Below, piece after piece: positions 53,612 to 61,643 of a DNA stretch of 64,000 bases (positions are counted from its first letter, which is position 1; each line of letters begins with the position of its first letter). The stretch is from Lysobacteraceae bacterium SCN 69-320 (GTDB lineage Bacteria > Pseudomonadota > Gammaproteobacteria > Xanthomonadales > Rhodanobacteraceae), in NCBI GenBank assembly GCA_001725155.1, contig MEFP01000030.1, positions 310,001-374,000 on the forward strand. The letters run 5' to 3'. A program made the translations under genes and the position numbers. The notes beneath the pieces were generated by a model, which made no database searches, was not told where the DNA came from, and worked only from the letters and a program-made list of their open reading frames with translations.

Positions 53612-56244
53612 GCGCGCCGGTACGCGAGCCGCTATGGCAGGGACGCCAGCCTGTCGCGGCGCTATGGTTCGACGCCGCCCTGCGCCCGGCGCTCGCGCGC
53701 GAACAGGCGCTGCTGCAGGCCTGGCGTCCGGGCGCACAGGCGCTGCGTTTCGCCGCCGGCGATCTGCTCTGCCTTGCCGCCGCGGAATGGATGGACTGCA
53801 GCGAAAGCCAGGGCCTGCCGCTGTGCCGGGTCGACGGCACGCTGCTCAGCGGACCGCTGCGCGCGGACGAGCGTGCCGCGCTGGCCGGCGCCGAACTCGG
53901 CCTGATCGTCGGAGCGCAGCTGCATCCGCTGCGCCTGGCCGACGGCGAGCCGCTGGATCTGTCGGTGCATCTGTCGCTGGACGGCTATGCGCTGCACGAG
54001 ACGCTCGATCTCGCGCCGCCGCGCCGCCCTGCGCCGCCGGCGCTGGAAGGCAAGAGCGTGCGCGAACTGCTCGGCGACCGGATTCCGCCGCGCAGCGACG
54101 CGTCGCGCGAGTTCGTGCGGCGACTGGCCCGTCCCGGCAACGGGCCGGCGGGCCACGGTCCCGGCGGCGTACCGCGCGGACTGCTGCGCCGGCTGGGCGA
54201 CTGGCTGCAGCGCGTCGGCGACGCGCCGGCACGCGGGGCGGTCGGCCCGCGCAGCGCGCCACCGGCGCCGCAGGCCTGGCGCAGCTGGCTGACCCGCCTG
54301 GCCCTGCTGACCCGCGGCGCCGATCTGATCGGCTGGCGCCAGGGCGTCTATCTGCAGCGTCTGCTGCGCCAGTTCGAGAACGACGATCTCGACGAGGCAT
54401 TGCGCAACGCGCTGCCGCTGGACGGCCGCGACGAATCGCTGGGCCAGGCCTTCGGCACACCGGGACGACGCGCCGACCTGGGCCTGAGCACGCGGCTGGG
54501 TCCAAGCATGAGCATCCATCTGCCCGACGCGATCAGCGGCCACCTGCGCCAGATCTATCGGCGCACGTTCGAGCGCCTGGATCGCGCCGGCCGCATCGAC
54601 GAGGCGCTGTTCGTGCTGGCCGAGCTGCTGAATGCGCGCCAGGAAGCACTCGACTATCTGCTGCGCCACGGCCGCGCGGCGCAGGCGGCCGAACTCGCGC
54701 TGAGCTGGGAAATGCCGTCGGAAAGCATCGTGCGGCTGATGCTGCTGGCCGGCGACACGGAGCGCGCGATCCAGGTCGCGCGCCGCGACGATGCCTATGC
54801 CGCGGCAGTGCGCCTGCTCGACGGCGACCGGCCCGAACTCGCCGCGCTGCTGCGCCGCGAATGGGGCCGCAGCCTGGTCGCGCGTGGCGAATGGCTGGCC
54901 GCGGTGGACGCGGTCTGGCCGCTGCCCGACATGCATGACGACGCGACGCGCTGGCTCTGCGCCGCCGAAGCCGCCGGCGCGGAATTCGGCGCTCGCGCGC
55001 TGGTGCAGCGCGCCAGCGTGCTGCCCGAGTCGCTGCCGCAGCAGCTGCCGCGCCTGCTGGCTCTGGCCGATCCGGCCGGCGACGCCGGCGAACGCAGCGC
55101 GCTGGCGGAGGCGCTGCTCGCCGCGCCGCGCACGCCGGCGCTGGCTCAGCTGGCGGGCCTGCTGTTGCCGGCCCTGGCGGCAGATCGCGCCCAGGGACGC
55201 AACGCGCTCGGCGCCCGGCAGCTGGATCAGTTGCGCCGCCAGGCCGGCGACGCCTGCCTCAACGCCGATCTGCCGCCGTGGACGCTGCCGGCGCCGCGCG
55301 AGGACCAGCCGATCTGGAACTGCACACAACCGCTGCGCCTGGCCGCGCCGCTGGCCGGCCTGCATGCGGTGCATGACATCGCGCCGCTGGGACCGCGGCG
55401 CTGGCTGGCCGCGTTCGGCGAAACCGGCGTCGCTGAAATCTCTGCGGCCGGCCATCTGGGCCGGCGCTACGCCGTGCCGGCCGACACACTCGTCATCGCC
55501 GCCAACGGTCGCGTCGCGCTGGCCCTGGCCCGGCGCGAGCGGTTGACCCGGGTCAGCCGCATCGACCTCGTCACGCACCGCATCAGCGATCTCGGCACCC
55601 TGCCGCTGCAGTTTCACAGCCCCGAATTCGACGGCCAGCGCTGGAGCGTGGTCAGCGACGGCCGCATCCGGCAGCTCGACACCGGCAACGGTGGTCTGGA
55701 CGTGCTCTGGCAGGTCGCCGACCTGCCCGGACCGATCCTGCAGGCCGACTACCGCGGCTACGCCGAAACCTACCTGCTCGCGCTGCCGCCCGGCGGCGAA
55801 ATCTGGCGCTACCGCAGCGCGCAACGCCGGCTGGCCGCGCGTGAAGCGGTCGCGCTGGACGGCGACAAGCCGATACTGCTGCTGCCCCAGCACCTGCATC
55901 AGCCCGACATCGAACGCCTCGCCGACGGCAGCCTGCAGCTGGCCTGCGTGCTCGGCGGGACTCGCCACTGTCTGACGCTGGATCTGCACGACTTTCCGCC
56001 GGCGACGCGCTGCCAGCTGCGCGCCGTCGATGACGGCGTGCTCGCGCAGATTCAGGCCGACGATCGCAGCCGCTTCTTCCTGTTCCAGCTCGGCCGCGGC
56101 CGCTGCGTGCTGCAGCTGGACTGGCCGTCCGCGGCGGTGAGCGCACGCTGGCGCGGCCGCGCGCTGATCTTCGCCGACGCCCGCGGCCGCGTGCTCCAGC
56201 TGGATCTGCACGACCAGCAGGTACAGAGCTTCGCCCTGACCTGA
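53608..56244 (+). CDS. Large helical and beta-propeller protein of the MoxR system (bpX6-like start)
   Basis: An 878-aa protein. Its first 120 residues (QPVAALWFDAALRPALAREQ with QALRFAAGDLLCLA) resemble the N-terminal module called bpX6 in these systems. A long helical middle (about 300-560) looks like a solenoid (IDEALFVLAELLNARQEAL, LLRHGRAAQAAELALSWE). The last 300 residues are propeller blades (RRWLAAFGETGVAEISAAG, GGEIWRYRSAQRRLAAR, RALIFADARGRVLQLDL). There is no membrane helix or signal, so the complex is cytoplasmic. The scaffold would present substrates to the MoxR ATPase; this is inference from fold and operon only. Confidence 0.8.
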   Translation: MSAPVREPLWQGRQPVAALWFDAALRPALAREQALLQAWRPGAQALRFAAGDLLCLAAAEWMDCSESQGLPLCRVDGTLLSGPLRADERAALAGAELGLIVGAQLHPLRLADGEPLDLSVHLSLDGYALHETLDLAPPRRPAPPALEGKSVRELLGDRIPPRSDASREFVRRLARPGNGPAGHGPGGVPRGLLRRLGDWLQRVGDAPARGAVGPRSAPPAPQAWRSWLTRLALLTRGADLIGWRQGVYLQRLLRQFENDDLDEALRNALPLDGRDESLGQAFGTPGRRADLGLSTRLGPSMSIHLPDAISGHLRQIYRRTFERLDRAGRIDEALFVLAELLNARQEALDYLLRHGRAAQAAELALSWEMPSESIVRLMLLAGDTERAIQVARRDDAYAAAVRLLDGDRPELAALLRREWGRSLVARGEWLAAVDAVWPLPDMHDDATRWLCAAEAAGAEFGARALVQRASVLPESLPQQLPRLLALADPAGDAGERSALAEALLAAPRTPALAQLAGLLLPALAADRAQGRNALGARQLDQLRRQAGDACLNADLPPWTLPAPREDQPIWNCTQPLRLAAPLAGLHAVHDIAPLGPRRWLAAFGETGVAEISAAGHLGRRYAVPADTLVIAANGRVALALARRERLTRVSRIDLVTHRISDLGTLPLQFHSPEFDGQRWSVVSDGRIRQLDTGNGGLDVLWQVADLPGPILQADYRGYAETYLLALPPGGEIWRYRSAQRRLAAREAVALDGDKPILLLPQHLHQPDIERLADGSLQLACVLGGTRHCLTLDLHDFPPATRCQLRAVDDGVLAQIQADDRSRFFLFQLGRGRCVLQLDWPSAAVSARWRGRALIFADARGRVLQLDLHDQQVQSFALT

Positions 56245-56341
56245 GCCCCCCTGAACGCGGGGTACGGAACCGCGTCACAGATTTCTACCATTCCCGACCA
56301 GACGACGGCCCGCAGACGGCGCCGCGTACCGGGGGAATCCG

Positions 56342-56812
56342 ATGGTCCTGCAACCTGCACTGCCGCTGGGGCGGCGGGCACGCTTCGCATCGCGCCGATT
56401 CTGGCGCGGCCTGGCCGCGGCGTTCGCCCTCGGCGCGCTGGTCCTGGCCGGCTACGCGCTGCTGGCGCCGCGCGCCGGCAATGACGCCGCGCCCGCCGAA
56501 GCGACCATCGGCGCGACCACGCGCTTCGACTACGTCGCCGTATTCCCGCCGGGCACGACCGCAGCCCAGGTCGAGAGCTGGCGCCAGCATGTGCTGCGTG
56601 TGCACGACAGCGGCTGCTTCCGCGGCAATCCCTGCATCGCGCGCAGCCTGCGCGGCGCCGAACTCGGCGCGGCACGCCAGTTCGCGATCGGTTTCGACCT
56701 CATGCGCGATGCGCCGCCGCAGGAACACGCCGCCGTACTCGCGGCGGCCCAGCAAAGCCTGCCCGGCGTGCGCCTGGCTGCCGGCAGCAGCCTGCAGCAG
56801 GCCGTCGAATGA
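56342..56812 (+). CDS. Hypothetical single-span membrane protein
   Basis: A 156-aa protein with GGGGGAATCC before the ATG. A basic N-terminus (GRRARFASRRFWR) precedes one membrane helix (GLAAAFALGALVLAGYALLA) and a periplasmic-type domain with two cysteines (SGCFRGNPC). The rest is mixed. It lies 97 bp after the MoxR system and 48 bp before the sorting-tail protein; it may belong to either. No family was recognised. Confidence 0.6.
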   Translation: MVLQPALPLGRRARFASRRFWRGLAAAFALGALVLAGYALLAPRAGNDAAPAEATIGATTRFDYVAVFPPGTTAAQVESWRQHVLRVHDSGCFRGNPCIARSLRGAELGAARQFAIGFDLMRDAPPQEHAAVLAAAQQSLPGVRLAAGSSLQQAVE

Positions 56813-56859
56813 ATTCCGTCCGCGCCGCCCCGGCGGCCCTACCGCAACCTGGAGTTTCC

Positions 56860-57678
56860 ATGCGCCACCGTATACGCCTGATCGCCGCTGTTTCCATGCT
56901 GGCCTGCGCCGGCTCCAGCCACGCCATCTTCACCAACGGTGGATTCGAGCAGAACAGCCTGGCCGGCTGGACCATCGGTGGCGGCTACAACCCGGGCCTC
57001 AACGGCACGCCGCCGTTCACCGGCGCCAGCGTGCAGATCACGCCGGGGGCTGCCGGTCCGGCCAGCGTCGTCGGCGCCGGTGCCGATCCGCGCGCGCCGG
57101 GCATCAGCCTGCCGCGCGTCGGCCAGTACACGGCAAAGATCAACGACGAAGCCACCGGCTCGCGCCTGACCACCTTGAGCCAGACCGACACCGTCACCGC
57201 GGCCGACGTGGATCCGGCCGACAGCCTGCCGCACCTGCGCTTCTCGTTCGCGCCGGTGCTCGACGACCCGGCCCATCAGCCGAACGAGCAGCCTTACTTC
57301 TACGTCGTCGTGCGCAATGTCGCCGACAACAGCGTGCTGTTCGAACAATTCGCCTACTCCGGCCAGCCCGGCGTGACCTTCCAGCAGGGCACGGGCAGCT
57401 GGAAGTACCTGCCGTTCCAGAACGTCGACGCGGTGCTGCCGGCCAGCGCGATCGGCCAGCAGGTCGAACTGACCGTGATCGGCGCCGACTGCTCGCTGAG
57501 CGGCCATGCCGGCTATGTCTACGTCGACGGCTTCGGCTCGGCCCAGGTCGGCGGCGGCGGCGGCGGACCGCAGCAGCAGGCACGCGTGCCGGTCCCGGCA
57601 CTGGATCGTCTGGGCATGCTGCTGATGGCTGCGCTGCTCGCTGCGACCGGCCTGCTCGCCTGGCGTCGCGGCGGCTGA
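56860..57678 (+). CDS. Exported protein with an IPTL-CTERM-like sorting tail
   Basis: The ATG follows GGAGTTTCC. The 272-aa product has an N-terminal signal peptide ending near SSHAIF, a beta-rich carbohydrate-binding-like body (NGGFEQNSLAGWTIGGGYN, typical start of a C-terminal-type lectin or CBM fold, with YVYVDGFG near the end) and then a Gly-rich hinge. The tail reads VPVPALDRLGMLLMAALLAA and ends with WRRGG: a short Pro motif, a membrane helix and a basic end, as in IPTL/PEP-CTERM proteins sorted by exosortase-like enzymes. No exosortase lies in the window. Confidence 0.82.
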   Translation: MRHRIRLIAAVSMLACAGSSHAIFTNGGFEQNSLAGWTIGGGYNPGLNGTPPFTGASVQITPGAAGPASVVGAGADPRAPGISLPRVGQYTAKINDEATGSRLTTLSQTDTVTAADVDPADSLPHLRFSFAPVLDDPAHQPNEQPYFYVVVRNVADNSVLFEQFAYSGQPGVTFQQGTGSWKYLPFQNVDAVLPASAIGQQVELTVIGADCSLSGHAGYVYVDGFGSAQVGGGGGGPQQQARVPVPALDRLGMLLMAALLAATGLLAWRRGG

Positions 57679-57823
57679 CCGGCGGAGCAGCCCCCTCGCG
57701 GCGAAATCCCGCCCTCCGTCAGCTGCGCTGCAGTCTGCGGAGGGCAATGCGGGATAAGCGGCCCGGCGCGACCGCACAGGTCATCAGCGATCCGCCGCGC
57801 GATGCAGCGCGGCATCCGGAAAT

Positions 57824-58474
57824 TCAGTTCGTTCCCACGAGACCGCGCCGGGTCGCTTCCAGCGCGGCCTCGGCACGCGAGCTCACGCTGAGCTTGCGAT
57901 AGATGGCCTTCAGATAGCCGGCTACCGTATGCCGCGACAGGTCGAGCATGCCGGCGACTTCGGCCACGGTCAGCCCCTTGGCGACCAGCCGCAGCACGTC
58001 GGTCTCGCGTGCCGTAAGCGTTTCGTCGGCCGCGATGGCCGGCGCCGGTTCGGGCTGGAAATGGCGCAGCAGCCGCCGTGCGACCGACGGCGACAGCGGC
58101 GGCTGCCCCGCGGCGATGCCGCGCAGCATGTCGGCCAGCGCCTCGGGAGTCTGGTCCTTGAGCACATAGCCGTCGGCGCCGGCGCGCAGCGCCGGAAACA
58201 GATGCGCGTCGTCGTCGAACACGGTCGCGACGATGCACAGCACCGGGCCGGGCTGCGCGCGCAGCGCTTCGATCAGGCGCACGCCGCTGCCGTCGGGCAG
58301 TCCCAGGTCGATCAGGGCCAGCGGCGGCGGCGGCGTGATGTAAGTGAACGCCTCGGCCAGAGTCGCGGCCTGATCCACGGCAATGCCCGGAAACGCGAGC
58401 GCCAGCGCGCGCGTCAGCCAGTCGCGGCTTCCGGCAAGGTCATCCACGACCAGGGCGCGATCCAATTCCTTCAT
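57824..58474 (-). CDS. Response regulator, REC-LuxR type (NarL family)
   Basis: A 216-aa regulator. The receiver domain has DD near the start (ALVVDDLAGSRDWL), the phosphorylation site IDLGLPDGSG, the switch residue region IVATVFDDDAH and GADGYVLKD with the conserved lysine. A LuxR-type HTH follows (TARETDVLRLVAKGLTVAEV with ARKLSVSSRAEAAL at its end). It starts four bases after the histidine kinase gene, its probable cognate sensor. Targets are unknown. Confidence 0.93.
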   Translation of the reverse strand: MKELDRALVVDDLAGSRDWLTRALALAFPGIAVDQAATLAEAFTYITPPPPLALIDLGLPDGSGVRLIEALRAQPGPVLCIVATVFDDDAHLFPALRAGADGYVLKDQTPEALADMLRGIAAGQPPLSPSVARRLLRHFQPEPAPAIAADETLTARETDVLRLVAKGLTVAEVAGMLDLSRHTVAGYLKAIYRKLSVSSRAEAALEATRRGLVGTN

Positions 58475-58478
58475 GTCC

Positions 58479-59189
58479 CTATCCTGCCGCGACCGGCAGC
58501 GGAAATGCCAGCACCACCTTGGTGCCGCCGGCCGTGCCGGCCGTCCAGCGTATGTCGCCGGCGAGTTCCTGCGCGCGCTGGCGCATGCCGCGCGTGCCGC
58601 TGCCGTCGGCCAGCGCGAGGTGGCCGTCGTCGGTCAGCTCCAGCAGCAGATCGCCGCCGCGGCAGGCCACGCGCACGCGCAGCGACGCAGCCTGTGCATG
58701 GCGGATCGTGTTGCTGATCGCCTCGCGCACGATGCGGTGCAGATGCAGCGACTGTTCGCTGCGCAGCGGCGGGTCCGGCAGGCCGTCGGCCTCGTCCCAG
58801 CGCAGTTCGATGCGCGCCGCGGCGAGGCGCTGGCGCGCTTCGTTGCGAATGTCGGCGAGCACGTCGAGCAAGGTGCCCGGCGTGCCGCGCGAACGGCTGA
58901 CGGTGTCGCGCAGATCCTGCAGCACGGCACGGGCCTGATCGGCCTGCTGCGGCGTCGTCGCCGTGTGGATCAGGCTCAGCAGCTTGGCGCCCAGATCGTC
59001 GTGCAGATCGTGATAGATGCGTTCGCGCTCCTGCGCGGCAGCCTGTTCGCCGATCTCGCGTTCGCGCTCGCGCCGTTCGCGCTCCAGCGCGGCCAGGGTC
59101 TGCGCATGCGCGCGCCGCTCGCGCCGCCAGCTCGCCGCGAGAAACAGCAGCACGACGCCGGACCCCGCCAGCCACAGCGCGCCGGTCAC
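58479..59189 (-). CDS. Short sensor histidine kinase, HisKA_3 type
   Basis: The GTG start overlaps the upstream Ser/Thr kinase stop by four bases (GTGA). The 236-aa product has one N-terminal membrane helix (LWLAGSGVVLLFLAASW), a coiled coil, the dimerisation and phosphoacceptor segment ERIYHDLHDDLGAKLL (histidine in HDLHDDL), and an ATPase domain with HRIVREAISNTIRHAQA and GSGTRGMRQRAQEL. There is almost no periplasmic sensor, so it probably senses the membrane, or takes its input from the adjacent TPR kinase. It pairs with the response regulator next to it. Confidence 0.92.
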   Translation of the reverse strand: MTGALWLAGSGVVLLFLAASWRRERRAHAQTLAALERERREREREIGEQAAAQERERIYHDLHDDLGAKLLSLIHTATTPQQADQARAVLQDLRDTVSRSRGTPGTLLDVLADIRNEARQRLAAARIELRWDEADGLPDPPLRSEQSLHLHRIVREAISNTIRHAQAASLRVRVACRGGDLLLELTDDGHLALADGSGTRGMRQRAQELAGDIRWTAGTAGGTKVVLAFPLPVAAG

Positions 59190-61615
59190 GGCGTCACCGG
59201 CGCAAGCAGCGCCGCCGCGCCGTCGGCGTCGCCGAAATGGCGCAGCACCGTGGCCAGGCGCGCCGCCGCGGTGCGCGTGCGCTCGTGGCCGGGACCGAAT
59301 TTCGCCGCGAGGTCGCGATGCGCGCCTTCGAGCACGCGCCGCGCCTCGTCCCAGCGGCCGAGCTGGACCAGGCATTCGCCACGGTTGCTCGCGAACACCG
59401 CGAAATACGGATGGCCGGCCGGCAGGTTCGCGCGCATCCAGGTATCCAGCGCGTCGAACTCGACCAGCGCGGCCGCCGCGCGCTTCTGCTTGAGCAACAG
59501 CATCGCGAGGTTGTTGCGCGGCCCTATGGCCTCGGCATTGGCCGGACCGCCGTCGCGGCTCTGGGCGGCGACGACGCGGCGCAGCTCGGCTTCGGCTTCG
59601 TCCAGGCGGCCCTGGTCTTCGAGCGCATACGCCAGCACGTTGCGCGCGAGCAGGTTGTTCGGCGTGGCGTCCTCGCCGCGCAGGCGGCGCGTTTCGAGCA
59701 CGTCGCGGATCAGCGCGACGCCCTGTTCGGATTCGCCGCGGCGCACGAGGAACGAGGCCAGCGCCTGCTGCGCGTTCAAGGTCTCCGGATGCGCCGCACC
59801 GAGCACGCGCGTGCGCACGGCGATGACCTCGCGGAATTCGGCGCCGGCGGCCGCATCGTCGTTCTTGAGCTCATACAGCGCACCGAGCAGGCTGCGCACT
59901 TTCAGGGTCTGCGGATGGTCGGGCCCTGTCGTGGCCAGATGCACCGCGAGGGTCGCGCGCGCCAGTTCGATGGCCTCGTCGTAGCGGCCGGCCAGGCGCA
60001 GGGCCGAGCCGAGAACCTGGCTTACCGCGAGGCTCAGCGCGTGGCTGTCGCCGAGCTCGCGCCGCGCGTCGCGCAGCAGCGGCCGCAGCAGCGATTCGGC
60101 CGCCTCGGACTTGCCCTGGGCGAGCAGGCCTTCGGCCTGGGCCAGCCGTGCGTCGATGCGGATCGCCGCTTCCGCCGCCGCTTCGGTGCGCGCGAGCAGC
60201 GGCCCGAGCAGCGCGTCGGCAGCGGCGTATTTCTGCTGCGCGTAGAGTGCGCGCGCCTGGCCGACCAGCAGGGCGTCGCGCAGCGGCTGCGGCGCGCCCG
60301 CGTCGAGCGATGCATAGGCCTGGGCGAACAGCGCCTCGGCGCGCACGGCTTCGCCGAGCTTGAGCAGGCTCGTCGCGAGAGTCAGGTTCACGCGCGCGGC
60401 AGCCAGCGGCGCGAGGCCGGCCTGGCCCAGTTCGGCCTGCGCGGCGTCGAGCACGCTGCGCACGGTCAGGTCGCCGCCCTGGCTGCGGTCGGGATCGGCC
60501 GAGACCAGCATGCGTTCGAGGAAGCCGCTGACCGCGCCGGCTTCGGCCGCGCGCACTTCGGCTTCGCGCCGCGCCGCGGCCTCGGACCAGGCCAGGCGCA
60601 GCGACACGACGCTCGCGACGATCAGCGCGAGCACGGCCAATGCCGCTGCCGCGCTGGCCAGCCGGTGCCGGCGTACGAAGCGCGCGACGAGATAACCCAG
60701 GGTCGGCGGACGCGCGTCGACGGGCCGGTGCTCGCGCACGCGCTGCAGATCGGCGGCGAATTCGGCGGCCGAGCTGTAGCGCCGCTCGGGTTCCTGTGCC
60801 AGCGCCTTCATGACCACGGTTTCCAGATCGCCGCGCGCGGCCGGCGCGAGGCGTCCGAGCGCTTCGGGACGCTGGTGCCGGACGATGTCGATGGCTTCGA
60901 ACAGGGTCGACGTCGACAGCTGCGGATGCGGCAGGCGGCCGGCGATCAGTTCGTAGGCGATGCAGCCCAGTGCATAGACGTCGCTGCGCGCATCGACCTG
61001 CGCGCTGTTGCCCGACAGCTGCTCCGGACTCATGTACGGCACGGTGCCGAGCACCTGGCCGAACTGGGTCACCTCGCGCGACAGGCCGTCGGCCAGCCGC
61101 GCGATGCCGAAATCCAGCACCTTGGGCTGGCCGGCCGCATCGACAAGGATGTTGCCGGGCTTGAGATCGCGGTGGATCACGCCGCGGCCGTGGGCGTAGT
61201 GCACGGCGCGGCAGATCTCGATCAGCAGCTGCAGCCGCGCATCCAGCGACAGCACCTGCTGCTGCGCATGCGCGAGCAGATCGCTGCCGCGCACGTATTC
61301 CAGCGCGAGCCACGGCGGCGAGGTGCTTTCCGCGGCCGAGTCGCTGGCGGCGTAGAGCCGCGCGATGCCCGGATGTTCGAGCTGCGCCAGCAGCTCCACT
61401 TCGCGACGGAAGCGTGTCAGGGCCGAGCGACCGAGCGCATGCATGACCTTCAGCGCGACCTCGCGCGGCGGCTGGCTCTCCTGCGCGCGATACACCCGGC
61501 CCATCGCGCCTTCGCCGAGCAGGCCGAGTATGCGATACGGCCCTATCTGCGCCGGCAGCGCTTCGTCGGCCGCGGCGGTGGTGTCGGCTATCGTTGCCTG
61601 TTCGTCCTCGCGCAC
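59186..61615 (-). CDS. Eukaryote-like Ser/Thr protein kinase with TPR array
   Basis: An 809-aa protein with GTG start. The kinase domain is complete: LLGEGAMGRVYRAQ, VALKVM, GVIHRDLKPGN, LDFGIARL and GTVPYMSPEQLSG. One membrane helix follows (ASAAAALAVLALIVASVVSL, about residue 320), then about 400 residues of tetratricopeptide repeats. The kinase faces the cytoplasm and the TPRs the periplasm. It lies 28 bp after the NtrX-like gene and overlaps the histidine kinase gene, so phosphorylation and two-component signalling are probably linked. Confidence 0.93.
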   Translation of the reverse strand: MREDEQATIADTTAAADEALPAQIGPYRILGLLGEGAMGRVYRAQESQPPREVALKVMHALGRSALTRFRREVELLAQLEHPGIARLYAASDSAAESTSPPWLALEYVRGSDLLAHAQQQVLSLDARLQLLIEICRAVHYAHGRGVIHRDLKPGNILVDAAGQPKVLDFGIARLADGLSREVTQFGQVLGTVPYMSPEQLSGNSAQVDARSDVYALGCIAYELIAGRLPHPQLSTSTLFEAIDIVRHQRPEALGRLAPAARGDLETVVMKALAQEPERRYSSAAEFAADLQRVREHRPVDARPPTLGYLVARFVRRHRLASAAAALAVLALIVASVVSLRLAWSEAAARREAEVRAAEAGAVSGFLERMLVSADPDRSQGGDLTVRSVLDAAQAELGQAGLAPLAAARVNLTLATSLLKLGEAVRAEALFAQAYASLDAGAPQPLRDALLVGQARALYAQQKYAAADALLGPLLARTEAAAEAAIRIDARLAQAEGLLAQGKSEAAESLLRPLLRDARRELGDSHALSLAVSQVLGSALRLAGRYDEAIELARATLAVHLATTGPDHPQTLKVRSLLGALYELKNDDAAAGAEFREVIAVRTRVLGAAHPETLNAQQALASFLVRRGESEQGVALIRDVLETRRLRGEDATPNNLLARNVLAYALEDQGRLDEAEAELRRVVAAQSRDGGPANAEAIGPRNNLAMLLLKQKRAAAALVEFDALDTWMRANLPAGHPYFAVFASNRGECLVQLGRWDEARRVLEGAHRDLAAKFGPGHERTRTAAARLATVLRHFGDADGAAALLAPVTP

Positions 61616-61643
61616 GCTCTCCCCCTGCCCCCGCAGCGACGCG

